DNA of 64,000 nucleotides, from the NCBI GenBank assembly GCA_012728415.1, contig JAAYFD010000017.1, forward strand, positions 1 to 64,000. Direction: 5' to 3'. Below the pieces are notes generated by a model. The model worked only from the letters and a program-made list of their open reading frames with translations. It was not told the DNA's origin and searched no databases. Position 1 is the stretch's first letter; the number at the start of each line of letters is the position of its first letter. This document shows, in pieces, positions 1-8,566 of this stretch. The stretch comes from Gammaproteobacteria bacterium. GTDB taxonomy: Bacteria; Pseudomonadota; Gammaproteobacteria; Pseudomonadales; Pseudomonadaceae. A program made the translations under genes and the position numbers.

Positions 1-2
1 GG

Positions 3-238
3 TTTGCACTGTGGCGTCTGGGCCGGTCGGGGCGCTACGCCGGGCTGCGCTGGTTCGGTCCAGCAGGCTGGCCCAAACCGCTAAAGGCCCGGCTTCGGCC
101 CCGCCCGTTCCGAATCTGCCTTGTGTGGTTGAGAGTTTGTGGCCCGCTACGCTGTAGCGGGCTGCTGTCGCTCTGTAGCTGGATGATTGTGCTTTGCCTG
201 ATGCAGCACCACGACACATCCTGGCGCCACAGTACAAA
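3..238 (+). repeat. Structured intergenic repeat, copy A
   Basis: Copy A of a repeat family that recurs at 32182-32366, 54771-54942 and, inverted, at 47900-48060. It is bounded by near-perfect 14-base terminal inverted repeats, TTTGCACTGTGGCG at 3-16 and CGCCACAGTACAAA at 225-238. Inside are an outer helix (20-33 with 98-111; 11 Watson-Crick pairs and one G-U out of 14), an inner helix GCCGGGC 39-45 with GCCCGGC 87-93, and a perfect 9-bp hairpin GCCCGCTAC 142-150 with GTAGCGGGC 154-162. The constant segment CTGCTGTCGC follows at 162-171. It lies downstream of leuA, which ends at 246 on the other strand. No reading frame was recognised in it. Function is unknown; a non-autonomous mobile element or a structured RNA are both possible. 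Confidence 0.75.
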
Positions 239-245
239 GCCCGCC

Positions 246-1898
246 TCAATCCTGCAGGCTGCGGTTCAGGGCACTGAACAACGCCTTGATGCTGGCGGTA
301 GTGATGTTGTGGTCAATACCGACACCAAATACCGGACGCTCGCCGTCCCGGCGCAGTTCGATGTAGGCGGCTGCCTTGGCATTGCTGCCGCTTCCGATGG
401 CGTGCTCGCTGTAATCCATGATCTCAATTGCTTCGGGCAGGCTTTCGGCCAGTGCGGCAATCGGTCCGCTGCCGGTGCCATCAAGCTGCAAGGGCTCGCC
501 GTTTTTTTTCAGGCTGACCTGCAAGCGGCTTTCTCCGCCGCTTTCTTGCAGGTTATGGGTCTGGTACTGGTAAGGCGCGTCAGCCTGCAGATAGTGCGTG
601 TCCAGCAGTTCATAAATTTGCAAGGCAGTCACTTCAGTACCGGAGCGATCAGTTGCATCCTTGATCACCTGGCTAAACTCGATTTGCATGCGGCGCGGCA
701 TCTGGATGCCATATTCCTGCTCCAGCAGATAGGTCACGCCGCCCTTGCCGGACTGGCTGTTGACGCGGATCACCGCTTCGTAGCTGCGGCCAATGTCGGC
801 AGGGTCGATGGGCAGGTAGGGTACTTCCCAGATGCCGTCCGGGTCCTGCTGGGCAAAGCCCTTGCGGATGGCATCCTGGTGCGAGCCGGAGAAGGCGGTG
901 TGTACCAAGTCGCCGACATAGGGGTGACGCGGGTGGACCGGCAGCTGGTTGCACTCCTCCACGACGCGGCGAATGTTGTCGATGTCGGAAAAATCCAGTT
1001 TTGGGTCAATGCCGTGGGTGTAAAGGTTAAGGCCCAGATTGACCAGGTCCACGTTGCCGGTGCGCTCGCCGTTGCCAAACAGGCAGCCTTCCACACGGTC
1101 GGCACCAGCCAGCAGCCCCAGTTCGCTAGCGGCTACACCTGTGCCACGGTCGTTGTGGGTGTGCAGGCTGACGACAATCTTGTCGCGGTGATTGATATGG
1201 CGGCAGAAGTACTCGATCTGGTCGGCGTAGACGTTGGGCATGGCCACTTCAACCGTGGCCGGCAGGTTGAAAATCAGCTTGTGGGTTTCAGTGGGCTGAA
1301 TTACCTCGCTGACTGCGTTACAGACTTCAACGGCAAACTCGGGTTCGGTAGCGCTGAAGGTTTCTGGCGAGTATTCAAAGCGCCAGTCGGTATCGGGCTG
1401 TTGCGCGGCGTATTTTTTCAGCAACTGGGCTGCATGTACGGCCAGCGCCTTGGTGCCTTCTTTGTCCTGTCTGAACACGATTTTGCGAAATGCTGGCGAG
1501 GTGGCGTTGTAGACGTGAACAATGGCTTTTTTTGCGCCCTGCAGCGACTCGAAAGTGCGGGCGATCAGGTCTTCGCGGGCCTGGGTCAGCACCTGGATGG
1601 TGGTGTCGTCTGGCACCAGGTCTTCTTCAATCAGCAGACGGACAAAGTCAAAATCGGTTTGTGAGGCGGAAGGAAAACCGACTTCGATTTCCTTGATGCC
1701 GATTTGCACCAGTGTCTTGAAAAACCGTAGCTTCTTTTCCGGGCTCATGGGTTCGATCAGCGACTGGTTGCCATCGCGTAAATCCGAGCTGCACCAGATG
1801 GGCGCTTCGGTCAGGATGCGGTTGGGCCAGGTACGGTCGGGGAGGTTAACAACAGGGTAGGCGCGGTATTTGCTGGCCGGGTTTTTCAACATGCTCAT
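246..1898 (-). CDS. leuA: 2-isopropylmalate synthase
   Basis: Condenses acetyl-CoA with 2-oxoisovalerate, the first committed step of leucine synthesis, in the cytosol. The 550-residue protein is of the long Pseudomonas/Corynebacterium type. The N-terminal HMGL-like TIM barrel begins near residue 30 with the metal and catalytic motif SDLRDGNQ, and the second metal site is visible as HTHNDRGTG. The C-terminal third is the LeuA dimerisation/allosteric domain that normally binds leucine. The start [12 protein letters not shown] matches the Pseudomonas form as I recall it. It is divergent from the copper-uptake genes at 2165-4897, an order I recall from P. aeruginosa. Repeat copy A lies just beyond its stop. 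Identification is secure. Confidence 0.96.
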   Translation of the reverse strand: MSMLKNPASKYRAYPVVNLPDRTWPNRILTEAPIWCSSDLRDGNQSLIEPMSPEKKLRFFKTLVQIGIKEIEVGFPSASQTDFDFVRLLIEEDLVPDDTTIQVLTQAREDLIARTFESLQGAKKAIVHVYNATSPAFRKIVFRQDKEGTKALAVHAAQLLKKYAAQQPDTDWRFEYSPETFSATEPEFAVEVCNAVSEVIQPTETHKLIFNLPATVEVAMPNVYADQIEYFCRHINHRDKIVVSLHTHNDRGTGVAASELGLLAGADRVEGCLFGNGERTGNVDLVNLGLNLYTHGIDPKLDFSDIDNIRRVVEECNQLPVHPRHPYVGDLVHTAFSGSHQDAIRKGFAQQDPDGIWEVPYLPIDPADIGRSYEAVIRVNSQSGKGGVTYLLEQEYGIQMPRRMQIEFSQVIKDATDRSGTEVTALQIYELLDTHYLQADAPYQYQTHNLQESGGESRLQVSLKKNGEPLQLDGTGSGPIAALAESLPEAIEIMDYSEHAIGSGSNAKAAAYIELRRDGERPVFGVGIDHNITTASIKALFSALNRSLQD

Positions 1899-2016
1899 GG
1901 GATATGCCTTTTTGGGGTTTTATTGCACAAATTTAGCCGGATGGGGCTGAAACTGATTGTAAATTTAAGTGTTTTGATTTTTGTGTGCAACAAATTTGGT
2001 GAAAATGAAATAATTG

Positions 2017-2076
2017 GCTGATTGCAGCCTGTCGGGTTTGTTTTTTTTGCGTTAAATCAAAAAAAACGCAATCAGC
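2017..2076. other. Nested inverted repeats upstream of leuA
   Basis: Two nested perfect inverted repeats lie in the 266-base space between the divergent leuA and DUF2946 genes. The outer arms are GCTGATTGC (2017-2025) and GCAATCAGC (2068-2076); the inner arms are TTGCGTT (2047-2053) and AACGCAA (2065-2071), with a T-run at 2041-2048. Read on the minus strand this sits 120-180 bases before leuA and could fold as a leader hairpin; as DNA it could be an operator. I see no leucine-rich leader peptide, so classical attenuation is not supported. Confidence 0.4.
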
Positions 2077-2164
2077 AGGCGGTGTGATGGTTTGACACGG
2101 GGGTGCTTTACTCTGTTCATGTTAGTTTGATCAGTGTTGTTCTTGTGTTCGTCGGGCTTTGCTC

Positions 2165-2590
2165 ATGCCACATAGGCTGTTGTCACATCCTGCATTCTGG
2201 CTTGGCTGTTTTGCCGTGCTGATGATGCATCTGGGGCCACTGATTTCAGGGGCCCAGGGCGTCATGCAGCCGGCCAAGCCTTTTCAGCAGGCCGTGGTCA
2301 GTTTTGCTCCACAGCAGCATGCCGGGCTGGGCATGGCAGGCGGAGAGCATGCTGCCCATCATGAAATGATGGGGCACAAAATAAATCCGTATTTACCGGA
2401 CTGGGTCAACAACCTGAAGATGTGCGGCTACTGCGAGCTGCTGACCCTTAGCCCAGCCTTGATATTGGCGTTGCTGGTTGTCCTGCTTGCGCCGCCTTTG
2501 TTGCCTGCTGCCCGGCCTTATCGGGTAACCGTCTATTTTGCAGTTTTGCGCTCCCATGCGGCGCCGCGTGCACCACCCTGTCTTGCCTGA
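2165..2590 (+). CDS. DUF2946 family protein, probable copper-linked
   Basis: A 141-residue protein with an N-terminal hydrophobic segment (about residues 10-32), a His/Met-rich middle (HAAHHEMMGH), a conserved MCGYCELL motif, and a second hydrophobic segment near residues 97-115. This is the DUF2946 layout, and the family is commonly found beside copper receptors such as OprC. The thiol, His and Met content suggests copper binding at the inner membrane or periplasm, which is inference. An in-frame TTG at 2159 is possible, but the ATG at 2165 is the better start. The gene is 219 bases before the OprC-like receptor and in the same direction, so co-expression is likely. The exact molecular role is unknown. 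Confidence 0.75.
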   Translation: MPHRLLSHPAFWLGCFAVLMMHLGPLISGAQGVMQPAKPFQQAVVSFAPQQHAGLGMAGGEHAAHHEMMGHKINPYLPDWVNNLKMCGYCELLTLSPALILALLVVLLAPPLLPAARPYRVTVYFAVLRSHAAPRAPPCLA

Positions 2591-2809
2591 TCCGGCCTTA
2601 CCTTCTTGATGTGTTGTTGATAGTGGCGCTGCTGACGATGGCGTTGGCCGACTCTATCTGTCGTGTTCAATTGCTCTGTGTGACGCAGAAGGCTGTGGCA
2701 TGTGCCGATAGTCTTGCGCGCCCCTATCGGACATCTGGGTAATGGCTTTACTAAAACATTGATTTCATTTGTTTTGGAGCACTGATGTGCAGTGCTTACA
2801 GGTAAAGAC

Positions 2810-4897
2810 ATGCAAAAAAATATTTTCAAGCAGCAGCCGCTGGCCGTGGCTGTGTTGCTGGCGCTCGCCAGTTCGTTACAGGCCGCAGAAAACACGACCT
2901 ACCTGCCGACCACTGTTGTTACGGGAGTGGCACAGCAATCCCCGGGCGTGGTGGTAACCGACCCCAAATTGCCACGCCAGCCGGTACCGGCCAGCGATGG
3001 CGCCGACTATCTAAAGACCATTCCCGGCTTTTCCGCATTGCGCAGTGGCGGCGTCAACAGTGATCCGGTGTTTCGCGGCATGTTTGGGTCGCGCCTGAAG
3101 CTGCTGACCAACGGCGGCGAGATGCTGGGTGCTTGCCCCAGCCGCATGGACTCGCCCAGCTCTTACATCAGCCCGGAAACCTACGACAAGCTGACCGTGA
3201 TCAAGGGGCCACAAAGCGTGCAGTGGGGGCCGGGCAACTCGGCTGCAACGGTGCTGTTTGAGCGGGGGCCAGAGCAGTTTGACGAAACCGGCATGCGTAT
3301 TGATGCCAATGTGCTGGTCGGCTCGCATCGTCGTTTTGACCGCAATCTGGATGCGGCCATTGGCAACAGCGAAGGCTATGTTCGCCTGATGGGCAATGCC
3401 TCGAAAGCGCATGACTATAACGATGGTGACAACAAGCGGGTGCCGTCACGCTGGAACAAGTGGAACACGGATGTGGCGATTGGCTGGACACCCAATGACG
3501 ACATCTGGCTGGAACTGACCGGTGGCAGCGGTGACGGCGAATCACGTTACGCCGGGCGTGGCATGGATGGCACCCGGTTCAAGCGCGAAAGCCTGGGCCT
3601 GCGCTACAAACAGGAAAATTTGGGTGACACCTGGAAAACCGTCGAAGCGCAACTGTATTACAACTATGCCGATCACATTATGGATAACTACAAGTTGCGG
3701 CGGGCACCTGACAACCCGGCTGCTGGCATGCCAATGATGAGAGGCCCTTTTGCTAGCCAGGTCGATCGTCGCACATTGGGTGCAAGGCTGAAAAGTAGCT
3801 GGCAATGGGGCCGGTTCGAGTTGATTGCCGGTGTGGACGCACAAAAAAATGAACATCGTGCCCGTAAAGGGCCGGCGGAGCACTACAAGCAACAGAGCAG
3901 GGTAAAAGATGCCGAATTTAGCCAGTGGGGGGGCTTTGTCGAAAGCACCTGGACGCTGAATCCGGCAGACAGAATTGTGTCAGGTGCGCGACTGGATCGC
4001 CATGCGGCCAAGGACAAGAGGGCAGCACTCTGCACAGGTATGGGGGCATGCCTGGACAACCCGACCGCAGAAAAAACCCGCAATAAAACCTTGCCAAGCG
4101 GCTTTGCCCGTTATGAGCATGACCTGAGCAGTGTGCCGGCCACCGCCTATGTCGGGCTGGGCCATAGCCAGCGCTTTCCAGATTACTGGGAGTTGTTTTC
4201 AGCATCTAGTACACCTATCGGTGGCGGCATGAATCCAACCGGATTTGAACCAACCGCTTTTGCTACGGCCAAGCCGGAAAAAACCACCCAGCTGGACTTT
4301 GGCGTTCAGTATGCGCAGGGGCCAGTTGAAGTGTGGGCATCCGGTTATGCCGGCTGGATTCGCGATTATATGCTATTTGATTACCGGCAAGGCGGCATGA
4401 TGGTGATGTCTTCAGTGCGCAACGTCAACGCCCGCATTATGGGCGCGGAAATTGGAGGTTCACACCGCTTTGCGCCCGGCTGGAAAGCCGATGCCAGCCT
4501 TGCTTACGCTTGGGGCAAGAACACCACCGATGGCCGTGCCTTGCCACAGATGCCGCCACTGGAGGCCCGTTTCTCCCTGGGTTACGAACAGGGTGACTGG
4601 AGCAGTGCGGCATTATGGCGTCTGGTCAGGGCACAAAATAGAACTGACAATATGAAGGGTAACGTCACCGGCAAGGATTTTGGTCCCAGCTCGGGCTTTG
4701 GCGTGTTCTCGTTCAATAGTGCTTACCGTCTCAGCAGTAACTGGAAACTCAGCGCCGGGATCGACAACCTGTTTAACAAGAAATACAGCGAGCACCTGAA
4801 CCTGGCCGGTAACGCAGGTTTTGGTTACCCCGATGATCCGACCCGGGTCAACGAGCAGGGCCGTACCTGGTGGACGCGTATTGACATGAGTTTTTAA
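2810..4897 (+). CDS. oprC: TonB-dependent copper receptor OprC
   Basis: Outer-membrane TonB-dependent receptor of 695 residues for copper uptake. It has a signal peptide (about residues 1-25, ending SLQA), a plug domain to about residue 165, and a beta-barrel ending in phenylalanine (DMSF). The copper motif CxxxM-HxM described for P. aeruginosa OprC is present: C109 and M113 (ACPSRM), M252, and H289/M291 (DHIM). Each is offset by the same 34 residues from the reported C143, M147, M286, H323 and M325, which is strong evidence for conserved copper binding. The ATG at 2810 is preferred over the upstream GTG at 2792 because it begins directly with the signal peptide. Energy would come from a TonB system such as the one at 36761-41634. 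Confidence 0.93.
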   Translation: MQKNIFKQQPLAVAVLLALASSLQAAENTTYLPTTVVTGVAQQSPGVVVTDPKLPRQPVPASDGADYLKTIPGFSALRSGGVNSDPVFRGMFGSRLKLLTNGGEMLGACPSRMDSPSSYISPETYDKLTVIKGPQSVQWGPGNSAATVLFERGPEQFDETGMRIDANVLVGSHRRFDRNLDAAIGNSEGYVRLMGNASKAHDYNDGDNKRVPSRWNKWNTDVAIGWTPNDDIWLELTGGSGDGESRYAGRGMDGTRFKRESLGLRYKQENLGDTWKTVEAQLYYNYADHIMDNYKLRRAPDNPAAGMPMMRGPFASQVDRRTLGARLKSSWQWGRFELIAGVDAQKNEHRARKGPAEHYKQQSRVKDAEFSQWGGFVESTWTLNPADRIVSGARLDRHAAKDKRAALCTGMGACLDNPTAEKTRNKTLPSGFARYEHDLSSVPATAYVGLGHSQRFPDYWELFSASSTPIGGGMNPTGFEPTAFATAKPEKTTQLDFGVQYAQGPVEVWASGYAGWIRDYMLFDYRQGGMMVMSSVRNVNARIMGAEIGGSHRFAPGWKADASLAYAWGKNTTDGRALPQMPPLEARFSLGYEQGDWSSAALWRLVRAQNRTDNMKGNVTGKDFGPSSGFGVFSFNSAYRLSSNWKLSAGIDNLFNKKYSEHLNLAGNAGFGYPDDPTRVNEQGRTWWTRIDMSF

Positions 4898-5116
4898 CGG
4901 CTCAAATGACAGGCAGCAGGCATGGTAGGCGGGCAAACCTGATACATGCCGTGCTTGTCGAATTGAGGGCGCCAGTTGAGGCATGACTGCGGGGCAAGGA
5001 GGCCGGACAGCCGCATTAGTCAGGCTTCGATTGGCGTTTTCGGCTTACTCGGCTTCTGCCTGGCTCGCAATACAGGCTGGGCAGGAGCCGGGTACCCCGC
5101 CTCTGGCAGCAGTTAA

Positions 5117-6358
5117 TCAAGATTGCAGGCGCAGCCCGGCAAAGGCGCTGAAGTCGCCGCCACTGGGTGCTTGGTAAACGCGCAGGCCAAACTCTGGCGC
5201 TATGGCCAGCAAGTGGTCAAAGATGTCTGACTGGATGCTTTCGTAGGAAACCCAGGCCGTGGTATTGGTGAAGCAATAGATTTCCAGCGGCAAGCCTTCG
5301 GGAGTTGGCTGCAACTGGCGAACTATCTGTAGCATGTTTTGGTTTACGCCGGGGTGGTTGCGCAGGTAGCGCTCAATATATACGCGAAAGGTACCTATAT
5401 TGGTTAGGCGGCGGGTGTCGGCTGCTTCACCGGCTTTGGCGTGAATATAGCGCTGATTCCACTGGTTCAGTTCATCTATTTTGCTGTCAAAATAGCCGTA
5501 CATCAGGCGAAAGCCTTTCAGATACTGCATGCGTTCGGTATCAAGAAAGCCAATGCTTTGCTGGTCGATCAGCAGGCTGCGCTTGATTCGGCGGCCGCCG
5601 CTCTCCTGCATGCCACGCCAGTTTTTTACTGCATCGCTGATAAAACGCTTGATCGGAACTGTGGTCGTGGTTTTGTCGAAGTTGCGGATTTTTACCGTGT
5701 GTAGAGCAATGTCTATAACATCACCATCTACACCCAGTGCCGGAATTTCAACCCAGTCGCCAACCCGGATCATGTCACCTGACGAGATTTGTACACTGGC
5801 AACCAGCGAGAGCAGGGTGTCCTGAAAAATCAGCATGAGTACCGCAGCCATCGCACCCAGACCGGAGAACAGGATCAGGGGTGAGCGATCAATCAGCGTG
5901 GCGATGATCAGCAGTGTGGACAGGGCATAAATGACGATCTTGACGACCTGCAAATAGCCCTTGATCGGTTTGCGGTGGGCGTCGGCACGGCGATTATACA
6001 GGTGATTCACCACATCCAGCGCGGCACTGATGGCCAGGGCAATGGTCAGGATAATAAAGCCGCTTATCACATTGAGAATGACGCTAACCAGGGCAGCAGG
6101 CAGATGTGGTACCAAGTGCAGGCCAGAACTGATCACCAGTGCTGGTGCTATGTTGGTAAGCCGTTTGACGACGCCGAAATCGTCCGAGTGGCCCTGAGTC
6201 AGATGCTTGAGGAACCGGTAGAAGCCGCGCAGCAGAATTTTCTTGATGACCTGGTTGACGATCAGGGCAAAGACGAGCAGGCCACTGGCGTACACAAAAG
6301 TTTCCAGTAGGGGAAATTCGGTGATCCACAGTTGCCAGAGTTCGATGATTGCTTCCAT
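5117..6358 (-). CDS. Mechanosensitive channel, MscS family (YbdG-like)
   Basis: A 413-residue inner-membrane channel close in length to E. coli YbdG. Hydrophobic segments occur near residues 18-40, 70-115 and 135-190. The last contains the Gly/Ala-rich pore helix (GLGAMAAVLML), followed by the cytosolic MscS beta-domain with the signature GDWVEIP, and a C-terminal alpha-beta domain. MscS relatives release solutes on hypo-osmotic shock. The gene is convergent with oprC across a 219-base gap in which I see no gene. YbdG-like is preferred over MscS proper because of the longer C-terminal region. Confidence 0.88.
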   Translation of the reverse strand: MEAIIELWQLWITEFPLLETFVYASGLLVFALIVNQVIKKILLRGFYRFLKHLTQGHSDDFGVVKRLTNIAPALVISSGLHLVPHLPAALVSVILNVISGFIILTIALAISAALDVVNHLYNRRADAHRKPIKGYLQVVKIVIYALSTLLIIATLIDRSPLILFSGLGAMAAVLMLIFQDTLLSLVASVQISSGDMIRVGDWVEIPALGVDGDVIDIALHTVKIRNFDKTTTTVPIKRFISDAVKNWRGMQESGGRRIKRSLLIDQQSIGFLDTERMQYLKGFRLMYGYFDSKIDELNQWNQRYIHAKAGEAADTRRLTNIGTFRVYIERYLRNHPGVNQNMLQIVRQLQPTPEGLPLEIYCFTNTTAWVSYESIQSDIFDHLLAIAPEFGLRVYQAPSGGDFSAFAGLRLQS

Positions 6359-6435
6359 TGATAGCTCCCGGGAGGTGTCAGATGAGAAAGTCGATATGCT
6401 AGTGTGGGACAGCTGTTATTGCCTAATGTTGCCTG

Positions 6436-6454
6436 CACCAGCCTGCGGCTGGTG
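6436..6454. other. Perfect hairpin between mscS-like gene and xseA
   Basis: CACCAGCC and GGCTGGTG are perfect 8-bp arms around a 3-base loop. The hairpin lies in the 253-base gap between xseA (ends at 6612) and the mechanosensitive channel gene (starts at 6358), both on the minus strand. There is no following T-run, so a Rho-independent terminator is doubtful. It may be a processing or REP-like hairpin. No gene is seen in this gap. Confidence 0.4.
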
Positions 6455-6611
6455 GCCTGCTTTGATGCGCTCCGTTAGCCAGTTGCTGCGCCCCGAGCCT
6501 CACTGCCGCATGGCTGTTTCTTGCCGGGGCCCTGCCGTGGCCTGCTGCGAGCGCGTTGCCTTGACACGTAAACCATCCGAACTTGCATGGGCGAGCCAGT
6601 CACACTGGCAG

Positions 6612-7952
6612 CTAGCGAACAGGTGCCGGCTGGACCGCGGTAATTTTTACTTGCAGGCTGCCGTCTGCCAGGCGCGCTGTCAATTGCTGGCCGGCAATTG
6701 CCTGTTGTGCGCTTTGTATAACCTTGTTGCTCGTGTGGTCGGTGAGAATGGCGTAGCCCCGGTCCAGTGTGGCGAGCGGGCTGACCAGTTGCAGGCTGCG
6801 GACCAGTTGCTGAAGGCTGTGCTGGTGCTGTTGCAGCTGTGTCTGCACACCCTGTTGTAAGTGTTGCTGGAGCTGCTGCAGGTTTTGCTGTGCCAATTGC
6901 AGGCGCAGTACCGGTGAAGCACTGTCCAGCAGCTGTTGCTGTTGCTGCAGCTGCCAGCGGGCCTGCTGTAGCTGTTGCTCTGAGGCGCGGCGCAGGCGCA
7001 GTTGCAGCTCGTCCAGGCGCTGCATACGTTGTTCGATTCGCTCGCGCGGGTGGCGTATGCGTTTGTGCTGGGCGTCCAGTTGCAGTTGGCGGTTCTGCAG
7101 CAATTCGGCCATGCGTCGTGCCAGACGCTGCTTCTGCTCCTGCAGGGTCATTAGCAGCTGCTGACGGTCAGGAGACAGAAGCTCGGCTGCTGCAGTGGGG
7201 GTGGGCGCACGTACATCAGCGACAAAATCGCTGATGGAGGTGTCGGTTTCGTGGCCGATGGCGCTGATCAGCGGGGTTTGGACGCGGGCCAGACAACGGG
7301 CAACGGCTTCTTCGTTGAAACACCAGAGATCCTCCAGCGAGCCGCCGCCACGGGCCAGGATAATGGCGTCAAAACCGGCCTGGTCAGCCAGTTGCAGGGC
7401 GTGGACAATTTGTGCAGTGGCCTCCTTGCCTTGCACAGCAGTGGGTACCAGCACCAGGTCAATGTGCGGTGCGCGCCGGGCAAAAACACTGATGATGTCG
7501 CGAATCACCGCGCCGCTGGGTGAGGTGACCAGCCCGATACGGCGGGGATGGCGGGGCAGGGGTTGTTTGTGTTCGGCAGCAAACAGGCCTTCTTGCAGCA
7601 ATTGTTGCTTGAGTGCTTCGTAAGCAGCACGCAGGGCGCCCTCGCCAGCTGCTTCCATCTGGCTGACAATAAGTTGATAATCACCACGACCTTCATAAAT
7701 GGACAGCCGGCCGGTCAGGCGTACTTTTATGCCGTTTTCTACTTGCTGGCGCGAACGGACAGCATTTTGTCGAAAGAAAGCACAGCGGATTTGTGCGCCG
7801 GCATCCTTTAGAGTGAAGTACAAATGGCCGGAAGCCGGGCGCGCCAGGTTGGAAATTTCGCCTTCCACCACTACTGCAGGAAACACGTCCTCCAGCAGGT
7901 GGCGGGCACGCTGGTTGAGCTGGCTAACCGTCAGGACTTCTTGCTGGGACAT
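6612..7952 (-). CDS. xseA: Exodeoxyribonuclease VII large subunit
   Basis: Large catalytic subunit (446 residues) of exonuclease VII, which degrades single-stranded DNA from both ends together with XseB. The N-terminal OB-fold (residues 1-105, with EGEISNL and SGHLYFTLKD) binds DNA. The central nuclease domain carries LVTSPSGAVIRD and ARGGGSLEDLWCFNEE. A very glutamine-rich coiled coil (about 280-400) follows, and a short C-terminal segment with LDRGYAIL closes the protein. Length is typical. The 614 bases upstream hold no other gene before rpsB, which runs the other way. Confidence 0.97.
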   Translation of the reverse strand: MSQQEVLTVSQLNQRARHLLEDVFPAVVVEGEISNLARPASGHLYFTLKDAGAQIRCAFFRQNAVRSRQQVENGIKVRLTGRLSIYEGRGDYQLIVSQMEAAGEGALRAAYEALKQQLLQEGLFAAEHKQPLPRHPRRIGLVTSPSGAVIRDIISVFARRAPHIDLVLVPTAVQGKEATAQIVHALQLADQAGFDAIILARGGGSLEDLWCFNEEAVARCLARVQTPLISAIGHETDTSISDFVADVRAPTPTAAAELLSPDRQQLLMTLQEQKQRLARRMAELLQNRQLQLDAQHKRIRHPRERIEQRMQRLDELQLRLRRASEQQLQQARWQLQQQQQLLDSASPVLRLQLAQQNLQQLQQHLQQGVQTQLQQHQHSLQQLVRSLQLVSPLATLDRGYAILTDHTSNKVIQSAQQAIAGQQLTARLADGSLQVKITAVQPAPVR

Positions 7953-8400
7953 TAAACTTGCCTTGCAGGATATTTGTGTATTGGGCAGCCATTGTAGCTG
8001 GTTTTAACATCTGTTTTTAGCAGATTTCCGTGTAAGCCCACGTCCGCCCGGGCAGAGTATGGCAAGCGGGAACCCTGTAGTGGCTCCAGTCTGGTTCTGC
8101 ACGTGTTTGCACAAGACCTGCTGCTTCTCTACTGCTGCCTGTTGATGCACGACGGGAGTATCAAGGCATTGCTCCGCTAAAGGCGGAAGGGCTGTCCGTC
8201 CGGTGCGTGGGTGCTGGCGCAAATCCGGCATGTCACCACTGACAAGATGCGGGCAGCCCCGCTCCGGAGCGTCAGCGGCCAGCGCAGCAAGCTGTCACTG
8301 AGGGGCACCCCGCCTGAAATGTCAAATGGCCAATTTATCCAGTGGTGATGTCGCGCCCGTTTCCGGACCAAATCATGCAAAGGGTCTGAAAATCACAAGA
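7953..8400. other. Long intergenic region without a recognised gene
   Basis: Between xseA and the rpsB promoter I find no coding sequence I can support. Frames open on the minus strand for about 70 codons have no recognisable motif. Small inverted repeats are visible, for example TCCGC 8173-8177 with GCGGA 8183-8187, and the self-complementary GCTCCGGAGC near 8268. The base composition resembles the neighbouring intergenic regions and includes no constant segment of the A-D repeat family. Confidence 0.5.
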
Positions 8401-8406
8401 AAAGAT

Positions 8407-8435
8407 GGAACTTTTCTGACTGGTGTGCTATAAAA
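8407..8435 (+). promoter_or_regulatory. Probable rpsB promoter with GC-rich discriminator
   Basis: A TATAAA -10 hexamer lies at 8430-8435, with a weak -35 (TGGAAC, 8407-8412) at 17-base spacing. The bases after the -10 are GC-rich (ACGCGGCGC), the discriminator type associated with stringent control of ribosomal protein promoters. Transcription would start near 8443, giving a leader of about 120 bases. Confidence 0.55.
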
Positions 8436-8442
8436 CGCGGCG

Positions 8443-8566
8443 CTTTGCAGGGAAGATCTGCAAGCGTACTTAATCCACACACATACCGACACGTTTTTCT
8501 GGGTGCCCTGCGGGGTTGAAGAGCGGGGTATGTGGAGGCTTAACCCGAACATTATCAGGAATCACC
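8443..8566 (+). promoter_or_regulatory. rpsB 5' leader, candidate S2-responsive RNA
   Basis: About 120 bases of untranslated leader precede rpsB, with GC-rich pairing near 8500-8520 (GGGTGCCC then TGCGGGG). In gammaproteobacteria the rpsB leader is a known target of S2 autogenous repression of rpsB-tsf. The position and the G-rich segment fit, but I have not folded it. The AGGA ribosome-binding site is at 8557-8560. Confidence 0.4.

Noticed and set aside
123-1664. Long plus-strand open frame opposite leuA (about 513 codons)
   Set aside because: It is the complement of leuA; its translation has no family motif while the minus strand encodes a clear LeuA.
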